The notes: a model not told the origin generated them from the sequence alone. Positions 34,349-43,303 are shown, counted from the first letter of the stretch. The stretch is DNA of 64,000 nucleotides from Halomontanus rarus (GCF_029338335.1 NZ_CP119796.1), one strand, 5' to 3'. Translations and numbers: made by a program.

Positions 34349-35548
34349 TCACTCCCGCTCGAGCACGTCGATCGCGACCAGCGACTGCCCCGTGAGCGCG
34401 GCGACGTAGGCCCCGCCGGCGATCGAGACGTGCGAAAAGTCGTCTTCGGAGAGACCGTACATCGGGATCGCCCGCGAGGTGTCACCGCCGCCGACGACCG
34501 AGAAGCAGTCGGTCTCGGCGATCGCCTCGAGCACGCCCACGGTGCCGTCGGAAAAGCGCTCGTCCTCGAAGACGCCGAGGGCGCCCTTCACGAAGACGGC
34601 GTCGGACTCGGAGACGAGATCGGCGTAGGTCTCGGTCGTGTCGGACCCGACGTCGAGAAACGACGTCTCCTTCGCGGCGTCGTCGACGCCGATCTCGGCT
34701 CGTTCGCCTCCGTCGCCCTCGTATGCGAGGTCGACCGCGAGGGTGAGCCGATCCTCGTACGCCGCGAGGATGTCCTCGATCGTTTCTCGGTGGCTCTCCC
34801 ACTGGTCGTCGAAGAAGTCCGTCCCCTCGACGTCGTAGCCGACGTCGTGACCGGCCGCCCGCAAGAATAACTCGCCGACGATGCCGCCCAGACAGAACCG
34901 GTCGACGCCGTCGACGCGTTCGATGACCGGAATGAGGTCCTCCGCTTTGGTACCTCCGAGAACCATCGTGACCGGGCCGTCGAACTCCTTGTCCTGAATC
35001 GCGGAGTTGGCGGTGTACTCGGTCTCCATTACACGGCCCGCGTAGGCGTCCATCACGAGCGGAAAGCCCACCAGCGAGGCGTGAGCGCGGTGGGCCGCCG
35101 AGTAGGCGTCGTTGACGTAGGCGTCGAACTCCGGCGCGAGCGTCCGTACGAGGTCGCTTTCGGCGTGTTCCTCGGGGTCTTTCTCCGGTAGCTCGTCGTC
35201 GCACATCCGGACGTTCTCGAGGAGGAGCACCTCCCCGCCCTCGAGGTCGCGGATCGCCGCGAGTGCCTCCTCGCCGTCCGTATCCGGGACGAACGAGACC
35301 GCTCGGTCGAGGTGTCCGGCGAGGATGTCGGCGTGTTGTTCGAGCGAGACGAACGTGTCCCGACCGGGACGACCCTGATGGGCCAGCACGGCGACGGCGT
35401 GGCCGTCTTCGAGCAGTTCGCGGAGGGTGTCTGCGTGGCGCTGGAATCGGCGATTGTCCTGGACGACGCCGTCTTCGACCGGTGCGTTGAGGTCGAGACG
35501 GACCAGCAGTTTCCGGCCGCTCTCGAGGTCGTCGATCGTGGTGAACAT
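34349..35548 (-). CDS. pgk: phosphoglycerate kinase
   Basis: 399 residues. Family motifs: LVRLDLNAPVEDG, LAHQGRPG, LENVRM, VNDAYSAAHRAHASLVGFP, ILGG-like VLGGTKAEDLIPVIE, GPLGVFE-like KGALGVFEDERFS, and SVVGGGDTSRAI near the end. It interconverts 1,3-bisphosphoglycerate and 3-phosphoglycerate with ATP/ADP in the lower glycolytic/gluconeogenic segment. It follows gapA on the same strand with 78 bp between them. A TATA-like TTTTAAG on the minus strand lies near 35577-35583. Confidence 0.97.
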   Translation of the reverse strand: MFTTIDDLESGRKLLVRLDLNAPVEDGVVQDNRRFQRHADTLRELLEDGHAVAVLAHQGRPGRDTFVSLEQHADILAGHLDRAVSFVPDTDGEEALAAIRDLEGGEVLLLENVRMCDDELPEKDPEEHAESDLVRTLAPEFDAYVNDAYSAAHRAHASLVGFPLVMDAYAGRVMETEYTANSAIQDKEFDGPVTMVLGGTKAEDLIPVIERVDGVDRFCLGGIVGELFLRAAGHDVGYDVEGTDFFDDQWESHRETIEDILAAYEDRLTLAVDLAYEGDGGERAEIGVDDAAKETSFLDVGSDTTETYADLVSESDAVFVKGALGVFEDERFSDGTVGVLEAIAETDCFSVVGGGDTSRAIPMYGLSEDDFSHVSIAGGAYVAALTGQSLVAIDVLERE

Positions 35549-35626
35549 CGTATACTGTGAGTGAATCGGGAAGTTGCTTAAAAGGGAGTGATCCGCGGAT
35601 CGGACTCCGAAGCCGAGAATCCAGCC

Positions 35627-36691
35627 CTACTGCGCCGCGGCGGCTTCTTCGGCCTCGGACTCGGCGACGAGGTACGTCGCGAGGTCGAGCATTCGGTTCG
35701 AGAAGCCGTACTCGTTGTCGTACCAGGTCAGCACCTTCACGAGGCCGTCCTCGAGGGACATCGTCGACTCGAGGTCGACGTAGGAGGAAAACGGCATCCC
35801 GAGGATGTCCCGGGAGACGATCTCGTCGTCGGTGTAGCCGAGGACGCCTGCGAGTTCGTCGTCGGCGGCGTTCCGGAAGACTTCGTTGACCTCTTCGGCG
35901 GTGACGTCCTCGCCGAGGTCGACGGTGAGGTCGGTGATCGAGCCGCTGGGAACGGGCACGCGCATCGCCATTCCGTCGAGTTTGCCCTCGAGTTGCGGGA
36001 GCACTTCGGTGGTGGCGATCGCGGCGCCGGTGGACGTCGGAATGATGTTCTCGGCGGCGGCGCGTCCGCGGCGGGTCTTCGCCTGGGGACCGTCGATCAG
36101 GCTCTGAGTCCCGGTGTAGGCGTGGACCGTCGTCAGGAGTCCGGACTCGATGCCGAACTCCTCGTCGAGTACCTTCGCGACGGGGGCGACGCTGTTGGTC
36201 GTACAGGAGGCGTTCGAGACGACGTCCTCGCCGTCGTACTCGTCCTGGTTGACGCCGTAGACGATCGTCAGAACCTCCTTCTCGCCTTTCGGCGGCGCGG
36301 AGATGACGACCTTATCGGCGCCGGCTTCGAGGTGTTGGGCAGCGTCGTCGTAGGTCCGGAAGAGCCCCGTCGCCTCGAACGCGACGTCGACGTCGAGGTC
36401 CCCCCACGGGAGGTTCGAGGGGTCGCGCTCGGAACAGATCCGGATCTCGCGACCCTGAACCGTGAGGGTATCTCCCTCGAGGGAGACGCCGTCGAGACGA
36501 CCGGCGACGGAGTCGTACTTCAGGAGATATTCCATGTCCTCGTCGTCCATCACGTCGTTGATGGCGACGATTTCGACGGCGTCGGTCTCGAGTGACGCCC
36601 GGAGAACGTTTCGTCCGATACGACCGAATCCGTTGAGTCCGACCCGTACCGGCTCCTCGAGATTGCCATCCGTGTAAGAATGTTCACTCAT
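35627..36691 (-). CDS. gapA: glyceraldehyde-3-phosphate dehydrogenase, bacterial type (GapI)
   Basis: 354 residues from the ATG at 36691. The NAD-binding GFGRIGR is at 21-27, the catalytic Cys-163 is in SNASCTTNSVAPVAKVL, and HAYTGTQ, TGAAIATTEVLP, MRVPVP and WYDNEYGFSNRM follow. This is the bacterial/eukaryotic class, distinct from the archaeal enzyme encoded next door. In Haloferax volcanii the orthologue is reported to serve glycolysis. Downstream is pgk; upstream is the divergent archaeal-type gene. A palindrome covers its start codon. Confidence 0.97.
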   Translation of the reverse strand: MSEHSYTDGNLEEPVRVGLNGFGRIGRNVLRASLETDAVEIVAINDVMDDEDMEYLLKYDSVAGRLDGVSLEGDTLTVQGREIRICSERDPSNLPWGDLDVDVAFEATGLFRTYDDAAQHLEAGADKVVISAPPKGEKEVLTIVYGVNQDEYDGEDVVSNASCTTNSVAPVAKVLDEEFGIESGLLTTVHAYTGTQSLIDGPQAKTRRGRAAAENIIPTSTGAAIATTEVLPQLEGKLDGMAMRVPVPSGSITDLTVDLGEDVTAEEVNEVFRNAADDELAGVLGYTDDEIVSRDILGMPFSSYVDLESTMSLEDGLVKVLTWYDNEYGFSNRMLDLATYLVAESEAEEAAAAQ

Positions 36692-36699
36692 GTATGAGT
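36686..36699. promoter_or_regulatory. palindrome over the gapA start codon, TrmB-site-like
   Basis: ACTCAT-GT-ATGAGT is a perfect inverted repeat spanning the gapA ATG. Read on the minus strand, TACT-N7-GAGT matches the TACT-N7/8-GAGTA motif described for the Halobacterium sugar regulator TrmB except for the last base. The TATA-like element (about 36714-36725) lies upstream of it, a placement expected for repression. Confidence 0.5.
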
Positions 36700-36973
36700 A
36701 ATCGGGACGCGCGGTAAAGTATTTTACCGACTTGCGGTCGACTCGAGAACTGTCGGGGCGAATTCGAATCGATGGACTGCCCACCCGTTTTCGACGCGTT
36801 CTCGCTCGTCTGTTGGACCCTATTATAAGATTCTATACCTAATACACTTCGTCGTTAGGATAGCAATACCAGCCCTCACTACGGCGATTGTTGCCTAAGT
36901 AACTCAATTACGAGTTAACATCTATCAGAATATCCGAAAGAACTATGCGTGGGGCCATTGCAGTAGGAGTCGT
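36692..36973. other. divergent gapA/gapB control region
   Basis: 282 bp with no gene. For gapA it holds an AT-rich TATA-like TAAAGTATTTTA at 36714-36725. For gapB it holds ATTATAAG near 36822-36829, AATATCC near 36932, the palindrome TAACTC-N6-GAGTTA at 36900-36917, and a Shine-Dalgarno-like AGGAG at 36965-36969, five bases before the start codon. Confidence 0.6.
36900..36917. promoter_or_regulatory. 18-bp palindrome upstream of gapB
   Basis: TAACTC-AATTAC-GAGTTA is an inverted repeat centred about 65 bp before the gapB start and upstream of its likely TATA element. Its ACTC/GAGT half-sites resemble those at the gapA start. It is a candidate activator or repressor site. Confidence 0.5.
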
Positions 36974-38041
36974 ATGATACGGGTCGGCATCAACGGATAC
37001 GGGACCATCGGTAAACGCATCGCGGACGCCGTTCGTGCACAACCGGACATGGAGGTCTGTGGCGTCGGAAAGGTGCGTCCCGACTACGTGGCCGTCAACG
37101 CCGACGAGGCGGGGTATCCGCTCTACGTCATCGACGGCGAGTACGCAGATCAGTTTCGCGAAGCGGCGATCGACGTCGCCGGAACCGTCGACGAACTCGT
37201 CGCAGAAAGCGACGTCGTGATCGACGCTACGCCCGCCGGCATCGGTGCCGAGAACCGACCGCTCTACGAACGCCACGACACCCCCGCGCTGTTTCAGGGT
37301 GGCGAAGACGCTACCGTCGCCGAAGTCAGTTTCAACTCGCGAGCGAACTTCGAAGAGGCTGCCGACGCCGACTACGCCCGCGTCGTCTCCTGCAACACGA
37401 CCGGTCTCTCCCGACTCGTCGCACCGCTCTCCGAGACCGTCGGGATCGAGAAAGTTCGAGCGACGCTCGTCCGCCGCGGCGGCGATCCCGACCAGACCTC
37501 GAGGGGGCCGATCAACGACGTCCTCCCCGATCCGGTGTCGATCCCCTCTCACCACGGCCCCGACGTCCAGACCGTCTTCCCGGAGTTGGCGGTCGAGACC
37601 ATCGGCCTGACGGTCCCGACCACGATGATGCACGTCCACGCCGTCAACGTCACCTTGGAGTCCGAACCGGACGACGAGGCGGAGATTCGCGACCTCCTCG
37701 CCGCAGAAGACCGGATCGTGCTGGTGCCCGGATACGCCGGCATCGACGGCACCGGCGCGCTCAAGGACATGGCCCTCGACGCCGGCCGACCGCGCGGGGA
37801 CATCTGGGAGAACGCCGTCTGGGAGGAGTCGATCACCCTCAGCGGGCGCGACCTCTACTGTCTGCAGGCGATCCACCAGGAGTCGGACGTCGTCCCGGAG
37901 AACGTCGACGCGGTACGCGCGCTCACCGGTCACCTCTCGGCGGACGAGAGTCGAGCGCTGACCAACGAGGTGCTCGGAATCGGCTTCGAACGCTTCCAGA
38001 CGCGACGCGGGACGGCGGTGGACCGGACTGCCGCGGACTGA
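36974..38041 (+). CDS. gapB: glyceraldehyde-3-phosphate dehydrogenase, archaeal type (GapII)
   Basis: 355 residues. The N-terminus MIRVGINGYGTIGKRIADAV is the archaeal-class dinucleotide fold, with the catalytic Cys-140 in VVSCNTTGLSR. IPSHHGPDVQTV, VPTTMMHVHAV and SGRDLYCLQAIHQESDVVPEN complete the family pattern. In Haloferax the equivalent enzyme is reported to act in gluconeogenesis. It is divergent from the bacterial-type gene, so the two directions of the pathway are encoded back to back. A Shine-Dalgarno-like AGGAG precedes the ATG. Confidence 0.97.
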   Translation: MIRVGINGYGTIGKRIADAVRAQPDMEVCGVGKVRPDYVAVNADEAGYPLYVIDGEYADQFREAAIDVAGTVDELVAESDVVIDATPAGIGAENRPLYERHDTPALFQGGEDATVAEVSFNSRANFEEAADADYARVVSCNTTGLSRLVAPLSETVGIEKVRATLVRRGGDPDQTSRGPINDVLPDPVSIPSHHGPDVQTVFPELAVETIGLTVPTTMMHVHAVNVTLESEPDDEAEIRDLLAAEDRIVLVPGYAGIDGTGALKDMALDAGRPRGDIWENAVWEESITLSGRDLYCLQAIHQESDVVPENVDAVRALTGHLSADESRALTNEVLGIGFERFQTRRGTAVDRTAAD

Positions 38042-38198
38042 GACTCCCCTCCCCTCTCACCGTCGTAGCCAGTGAAAGCCGACGCACAGCCGAGCAACCC
38101 GTTGGCGAATCGGACTCACGGACGACGACCGACAGTCGTACACGCGAGTAGTTGTAACGAGGAACAGGTTTTTGCGTCATCCGTTCGTACCCCTGAGC

Positions 38199-38594
38199 AT
38201 GCGCCGAGACGACCGCGACGAGCCCTTCGATGATCTCTTCCGGGAGATCGAGCGGATGATGAACGACATGATGAACGGTGCCGACGTCAACTTCGAGTCC
38301 AAAACGGGTGCCGATGCCGGCTTCGGCGCAGATACTCACGTCGACGTCCACGACACCGACGACGAGATCCGCGTCATCGCCGACCTCCCCGGCGTCGAGA
38401 AGAAGAACATCGAACTTGAGTGCGACGGGAAAACGCTCACGATCTCCGCCCAGAGCGAACACCGCGAGTACGACGAACGGATCTCGCTGCCCCGCCGAGT
38501 CAACGAACACACGGCCAACGCCACCTACAACAACGGCGTCCTCGAGGTCGTCTTCGAACCCGCCGACCAGTCATCGGGAATCAGCCTCGAGTAG
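38199..38594 (+). CDS. Hsp20/alpha-crystallin family small heat shock protein
   Basis: 131 residues; the ATG at 38199 (MRRDDRDEPFDDLFREIERMM) is preferred over the TTG nine codons upstream. The alpha-crystallin domain is evident (VDVHDTDDEIRVIADLPGVEKKNIELECDGKTLTISAQ, ISLPRRVNEHTANATYNNGVLEVVF), ending with an I-S-L type tail (SSGISLE) that mediates oligomerisation. It is an ATP-independent holdase for unfolding proteins. Confidence 0.93.
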   Translation: MRRDDRDEPFDDLFREIERMMNDMMNGADVNFESKTGADAGFGADTHVDVHDTDDEIRVIADLPGVEKKNIELECDGKTLTISAQSEHREYDERISLPRRVNEHTANATYNNGVLEVVFEPADQSSGISLE

Positions 38595-38688
38595 GAAGGA
38601 CCGACGGTTGCGCTCTCGGTTTTCGTTCTTTCACGGCTCGTGAGTCCGAGCTTCGCGTACCGACCCTGCGGTCGACCCGCGGCCACGA

Positions 38689-39564
38689 TCACGGCTGTGA
38701 CTCGGCGGTCGATCGAATCACCGCCGCCAGCCGATCGTAGAAGTCCGGCTCGTACTTCGTCGCCGTATCGATCGTCGGGCGAGCGTTCGTCTCGTTGACG
38801 ACCACTCGGTCGCCGGCGACGAGGAGGTCGACGCCGAGAAACGGAATCTCGAGTTCGGTCGCGACCGCTTCTGCGATCTCCCGCCACGCCTCGGGCAGGT
38901 CGACGCCGGTCGCGCTCGCTCCGCGGTGAACGTTGTGTTTCCACTGTCCGTTCGCCCGCGCGCTGTCGGAGAGCGATCGCTCGACGGCCCCGACGTACTC
39001 GCCCTCGAGAACCATCACGCGATAGTCCGTCGCTTCGGGGAGGTACTCCTGGACCAGAAACGACTTGTCGCCGGTCGCGTGGTAGTCGTGGACCAGCGAG
39101 AGGTAGTCACAAACTCCCAGAAACGAGTCCAGATCGTGCGCCTTCGCGACGCCGACCCCGCGAGTAGTCGAGTTCGGTTTGACGACCACCGGCGGCTCGA
39201 AGCGCTCGAAAACCGCGCGCAACTCGGCCTCGTCGACCTGATTCGAGACGAACACCGAGTCTGGAACGGCGATCGACACGCGCTCGAGGCGAGCGATTAC
39301 GCCACCCTTGTTTCTCGAGGTGAGGACCGCGTTCTGGTCGTTGACCCAGGGAACCTCGAGTAACGCGTCCGCGACACCGCCTTCCATCAGTCGGCCGGGG
39401 TAGACGAACCCCACGTCGTAGTCGTCGGAGTCCCACGGCGGATCCGCGAGCGAAACCGATCGTTCCCGAACCGGGACGTGGTGACACTGGATCTCTCGTT
39501 CGGCCAGCGGCTCGCGCATCCGCTCGAACGTCTCCTCCCGATTGGCGACTGCGAGATCGATCAT
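38689..39564 (-). CDS. RimK-type ATP-grasp alpha-L-glutamate ligase family protein
   Basis: 291 residues. The ATP-grasp fold is shown by PPVVVKPNSTTRGVGVAKAHD, FLVQEYLPEATDYRVMVLEGEYVGAVERS, HRGASATGVDLP, and the metal-binding end FLGVDLLVAGDRVVVNETNARPTI. Members add Glu or related amino acids to protein or cofactor carboxylates (S6, LysW, F420). The acceptor cannot be named from sequence. It stands between Hsp20 and L10e. Confidence 0.88.
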   Translation of the reverse strand: MIDLAVANREETFERMREPLAEREIQCHHVPVRERSVSLADPPWDSDDYDVGFVYPGRLMEGGVADALLEVPWVNDQNAVLTSRNKGGVIARLERVSIAVPDSVFVSNQVDEAELRAVFERFEPPVVVKPNSTTRGVGVAKAHDLDSFLGVCDYLSLVHDYHATGDKSFLVQEYLPEATDYRVMVLEGEYVGAVERSLSDSARANGQWKHNVHRGASATGVDLPEAWREIAEAVATELEIPFLGVDLLVAGDRVVVNETNARPTIDTATKYEPDFYDRLAAVIRSTAESQP

Positions 39565-39772
39565 ACCGATAGCTGCGGGGGACGGACGAAAAAGGTATCC
39601 GAGCGGATCGCTGCTGGGGGCTCGAATTCGAACAGCGTCCGTCGCTCGCGGCTACGGCCGCGGGCGGTAGAACGCGGTGTCGGTGGGCCACGAAAGACAG
39701 TGACGAACCGACGGACCGTAGCGCCGTCGCTCGACGAGAAGCCGACCGAAAAAACCGAGTTCGTCGGAAAAC

Positions 39773-40303
39773 TTACGCGATCAGTTTTTCTTCGCCCCGT
39801 TCGACGACGACTCGACACGGCGGCGAAATCTTGTTGTAGGCGCGACGGAGCGCGTCTTTGGCGAAGTCGGCATCGTCGAGGTCACACCAGATCGTAAAGA
39901 GCTGGTCTCCCTTCTGCACACGAGCGGCGGTGCCGACGATTTTCCCGAACGACTGGCGCATTCCGTCGGAGACACGGTCCGCACCGGCTCCGGTCGCCTG
40001 CTTGTTCTCCCGGATGACGTGGTGGGGGAACTTGCGCAGGATCATTTTGTAGTTGCCCTCGCCGGCGTTTTTCAGCATGTGCCGGTTGGCGGAGAGGCGC
40101 GAGGCCTCGAGGGAACCGTGTCGGAGCTGACACGTCTCGTCGACGATCAGACTAATCTGGACGGGATAGTCTTCAGGTTCTGCCCTGATGTCGCCCATCT
40201 TGTGCTGTGCGATCTTCGATCCCGGGATACCAGTAATGTACTCGCGGCGCGTGTAGGCCGGTTTACTGATCTCCCGGTACATGGAGGCGGGTTTGTCGGC
40301 CAT
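39773..40303 (-). CDS. rpl10e: 50S ribosomal protein L10e (L16 family)
   Basis: 176 residues, MADKPASMYREISKPAYTRREYI at the start. The core HGSLEASRLSANRHMLKNAGEGNYKMILRKFPHHVIRENKQATGAGADRVSDGMRQSFGKIVGTAARV is characteristic. It binds near the peptidyl-transferase/5S region of the large subunit. It is monocistronic, and a CTTTATCC TATA-like element lies on the minus strand near 40343-40350. Confidence 0.97.
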   Translation of the reverse strand: MADKPASMYREISKPAYTRREYITGIPGSKIAQHKMGDIRAEPEDYPVQISLIVDETCQLRHGSLEASRLSANRHMLKNAGEGNYKMILRKFPHHVIRENKQATGAGADRVSDGMRQSFGKIVGTAARVQKGDQLFTIWCDLDDADFAKDALRRAYNKISPPCRVVVERGEEKLIA

Positions 40304-40502
40304 GGTTGTGATTACTTATGAAAAGGGAGGCCTACCGCGCGGATAAAGCCTTCGAACCGTCGGTGCAGTGGTACCGTCGAGCGAATCGTGCGCCTGACAC
40401 TGATCGAGATCGAACTCGAGAGGAAAACGAGATCCACAGCAAAAAAACGGAAGACGTACCGCTTGCAACCCCACCCCCGTGGGAAATCGAACTGCGACGG
40501 AC

Positions 40503-40733
40503 TCAGTTCACTGCGACGTACTGGTCGTCGGTCTTCTCGATGAGATCGTCGCTCGAGAGGGAGTTCAGCACACTCAGAACGTCTATTTTCTTCATCGCCA
40601 GCGTTTGGTTGAGATCGTCGACCGAAGCACCCCCAGTTGCATCGAGGTAGAGGTACACCAATTTTGCCTGTGACGAACTGAGGGTTTCGGGAAGGGGGGT
40701 GATCTGCTTCTGGGAGAGTTGCTGTTGCATCAT
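40503..40733 (-). CDS. small winged-helix/TrmB-like protein
   Basis: 76 residues from the ATG at 40733 (a second ATG follows directly). The sequence SSSQAKLVYLYLDATGGASVDDLNQTLAMKKIDVLSVLNSLSSDDLIEKTDDQYVAVN is a single winged-helix unit of TrmB/MarR appearance. Gln-rich N-terminus. A TATA element (TTTATATTA on the minus strand, about 40757-40766) gives a near-leaderless transcript. It is presumably a transcription regulator; the target is unknown. Confidence 0.75.
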   Translation of the reverse strand: MMQQQLSQKQITPLPETLSSSQAKLVYLYLDATGGASVDDLNQTLAMKKIDVLSVLNSLSSDDLIEKTDDQYVAVN

Positions 40734-41160
40734 CGTATCTACACAAATACGACGGAGTAATATAAATCTATGCTGCAGTAGGTGCATATTCGCTAATCAG
40801 TAATAATGTGATTATATGGATATAGTGAGGCAGTAGCACGCATACTAACGCCGCCGGACCGACGAAACGGACTCGGCCGGAGGTGAATCAGTCGAACGAT
40901 GTCGAACGGACTGCTCGAGCGACGCTATCCTGGGTTACCACGAAATCGTATATAAGGCTAACCCCAGTGACATGTTACCACGGCAGTCACTATAGTAACA
41001 ACTGAAACTATTTACACACTGATCGCACAGCCGTCATGCGATCAGGTGTGCATTGACTTTCAGTGGCTACTATACCTCAGTTGGAAGTGAGAAATTGCCG
41101 AACCGAAGACGGGTGAAGACCGGCAGCGTATTTAAGGCGGTTCCACCGCTATCGTCTCGT
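40734..41160. other. long promoter region before the site-2 protease, with an unassigned promoter
   Basis: 427 bp without a convincing gene. From left to right it holds the TATA of the small HTH gene (40757-40766, minus), then a strong TATATAAGG element at about 40949-40957 (plus). Two GTTACCACG direct repeats at 40934 and 40974, and a palindrome GT-N-ACTATAGT-N-AC at 40986-40999, surround its expected start point. Another TATA-like GTATTTAAGG at 41128-41137 is 25-35 bp before the protease ATG. Confidence 0.6.
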
Positions 41161-42399
41161 ATGAAGAGTTTCCGGATTGGATCGCTATTCGGTATTCCGA
41201 TCAAGCTGGACCTAACGTTCTTGCTGGTCCTGCCACTGTTCGCGTATCTTATCGGCATTCAGATCGAGTCGGTCACGGACATCCTCAACGAGATCTGGGG
41301 AGCGGGAATCTCGATCGATGCACTGACCGGCGGGATGACGCCGTGGATTCTGGGCACGATCGCGGCGATCGGCCTCTTCGTCGGGGTCGTCTGTCACGAA
41401 CTCGGCCACTCCCTGACCGCCCAACGGTACGGGTTCCCGATCGAATCGATCACCCTCTGGCTGTTCGGCGGTATCGCCGCGTTCTCGGAGATGCCCGAGG
41501 ACTGGCGTCAAGAACTCAACATCGCCATCGCCGGTCCGATCGTCAGCGTCCTCGTCGGGATCGTCTCCTACGTCGCCTTCGTCCTCTCACCCGACGTACT
41601 GAGCGGGGTCGTCGCTCCCGAGACGCTCGACGGAATCCGCTTCGTGCTCGGCTACCTCGCCGTCCTGAACGTCGCCCTCGCGATCTTCAACATGGTCCCC
41701 GCGTTCCCGATGGACGGCGGCCGGGTCCTCCGCGCGCTCCTGGCACGCTCACAGCCGTACGCGAGAGCGACCCAGCAGGCAGCCGGCGTCGGCAAAATAT
41801 TCGCCGTCCTGATGGGACTGTTCGGCCTGCTCGTGATGAACTGGCTCCTCATCGGGATCGCCCTGTTCGTCTACATCGGCGCCTCGAGCGAATCCCAACA
41901 GGTGACGATGAAAGCCGCGTTTCAAGACGTCGTCGTCAGTGACATCATGACTCCCGCGACGGACCTCCACACCGTCTCGACCGACACGAGCGTCGCCGAA
42001 CTCGTCAAGCGAATGTTCAGCGAACGACACACCGGCTACCCCGTCCTCGAGAACGGCCGACTCGTCGGCCTCGTCACGCTGTCGGACGCCCGCGAGATCA
42101 AACCGGTCGAACGCGACGCCTACACCGTCGACGAGGTGATGTCGACTGACCTGAAGACCATCTCGCCGGACTCGGACGCGATGACCGCGATCGAGCAAAT
42201 GCAACGGGATAACATCGGTCGATTGCTCGTCGTGGATAGCGGACCGGGCCACGGCATGGAAACGGGATCACAGGACTACCAGGAGCAGGACCTCGTCGGC
42301 CTCATCTCGAGAACGGACGTCATGACGGCGTTCAACATCATCCAGAAGAGCGGCGCGATGGGCCCGATGGGCGACCGAGAGAGCCAGCCAGCGGACTGA
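41161..42399 (+). CDS. site-2 protease-type membrane metalloprotease with CBS domains
   Basis: 412 residues from the ATG at 41161. Residues 1-245 form a membrane domain with about six helices, the zinc motif HELGH at 79-83 and the second motif NMVPAFPMDGGR at 177-188. These are the metal-binding elements of M50 intramembrane proteases. Residues 255-400 are a pair of CBS domains (DIMTPATDLHTVSTDTSV; DEVMSTDLKTISPDSDAM) that may sense adenylates. The likely role is regulated intramembrane cleavage; the substrate is unknown. It has its own TATA at 41128-41137. Confidence 0.93.
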   Translation: MKSFRIGSLFGIPIKLDLTFLLVLPLFAYLIGIQIESVTDILNEIWGAGISIDALTGGMTPWILGTIAAIGLFVGVVCHELGHSLTAQRYGFPIESITLWLFGGIAAFSEMPEDWRQELNIAIAGPIVSVLVGIVSYVAFVLSPDVLSGVVAPETLDGIRFVLGYLAVLNVALAIFNMVPAFPMDGGRVLRALLARSQPYARATQQAAGVGKIFAVLMGLFGLLVMNWLLIGIALFVYIGASSESQQVTMKAAFQDVVVSDIMTPATDLHTVSTDTSVAELVKRMFSERHTGYPVLENGRLVGLVTLSDAREIKPVERDAYTVDEVMSTDLKTISPDSDAMTAIEQMQRDNIGRLLVVDSGPGHGMETGSQDYQEQDLVGLISRTDVMTAFNIIQKSGAMGPMGDRESQPAD

Positions 42400-42436
42400 A
42401 GAGCGAAATCCGAACTGACACATTACTCGGCGACCA

Positions 42437-43303
42437 CTACTCGCGGACCATCTCCCCTGCTGGTGCCAGCCGCCCGAACCCGTTCTGGTCCCCTCCCGAT
42501 CTCGAGACGTCGATCGTCTCCAGAAGCGTCGCCGCCGAGATCCGCCCGAACTCCGCCTTTCGATGACAAGCGATACAGAGGGAGACGACGTTCTCGAGGA
42601 AATGGGCATCCGTCTTCTCGTGCGCCTCGGCGGCGACGAACGCACGCACGGGAACGATGTGGTGGACGTCGGGATTCCGGCCGAGCTCGTCGCTGGTCGC
42701 GCCGCAGTTGACACACCGATAGCCGTCCCGCTCGAGGGCGGCCTCCCTGACGGTCGCCCACCCTTTGCCGTACGCCTCGTTCCCGCCGCCGGTCCAGTTG
42801 GGATGGCCCTCGCCAGTGAACGCCTCGGAGAGCCACTGACCGCGACAGTCCTCGCTGCAGCAGACGATCTCGTGAACGTTGCTGGGATATCGTTCGACCG
42901 AGTCGCCACAGACGTCGCAGTCGACGGCGACTTTGCCGCCGTTCCAGCGGGGGTGGTCGGAACCCTCGAGTTTCGGTGGGTCACGCCACGACTCGTTTTC
43001 GACGCACGACGGACAGTACAATCCTTCTTTGACGGACGGATAGTACTCGAACGAGTCGCCACACAGCTCGCACGAGGTCTCTTTCTTGGCATTCCCGTAG
43101 TTCGAATCGGGAGATTTAGTGGCTGTGAAACCGATCGTTCGACACTCTTCCGAACAGTATTTCTTCTCGTATTGAGCGTAGAACTGCGTTTCACACTGGG
43201 AACACGTTTTATTTGGGACTCGCGTTCCGTGTTCAGACGTGTGATGTTCCCTCCGTTCGGTCCTCGTGAGAAATTCCTCGTCACACGTTGGGCAGTGAAA
43301 CAT
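42437..43303 (-). CDS. HNH endonuclease with multiple zinc fingers
   Basis: 288 residues. It begins with a C2H2-type finger (FHCPTCDEEF...HHTSEH). Then come three further Cys-rich ribbons (CSQCETQFYAQYEKKYCSEEC; CELCGDSFEYYPSVKEGLYCPSC; CDVCGDSVERYPSNVHEIVCCSEDC) and the HNH domain at 190-255 (RCVNCGATSDELGRNPDVHHIVPV, LENVVSLCIACHRKAE). Similar proteins occur scattered in haloarchaea and their viruses. It may be a stand-alone homing or defence-type nuclease; no partner gene is adjacent. It ends close to the site-2 protease gene and starts near tRNA-His. Confidence 0.88.
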   Translation of the reverse strand: MFHCPTCDEEFLTRTERREHHTSEHGTRVPNKTCSQCETQFYAQYEKKYCSEECRTIGFTATKSPDSNYGNAKKETSCELCGDSFEYYPSVKEGLYCPSCVENESWRDPPKLEGSDHPRWNGGKVAVDCDVCGDSVERYPSNVHEIVCCSEDCRGQWLSEAFTGEGHPNWTGGGNEAYGKGWATVREAALERDGYRCVNCGATSDELGRNPDVHHIVPVRAFVAAEAHEKTDAHFLENVVSLCIACHRKAEFGRISAATLLETIDVSRSGGDQNGFGRLAPAGEMVRE

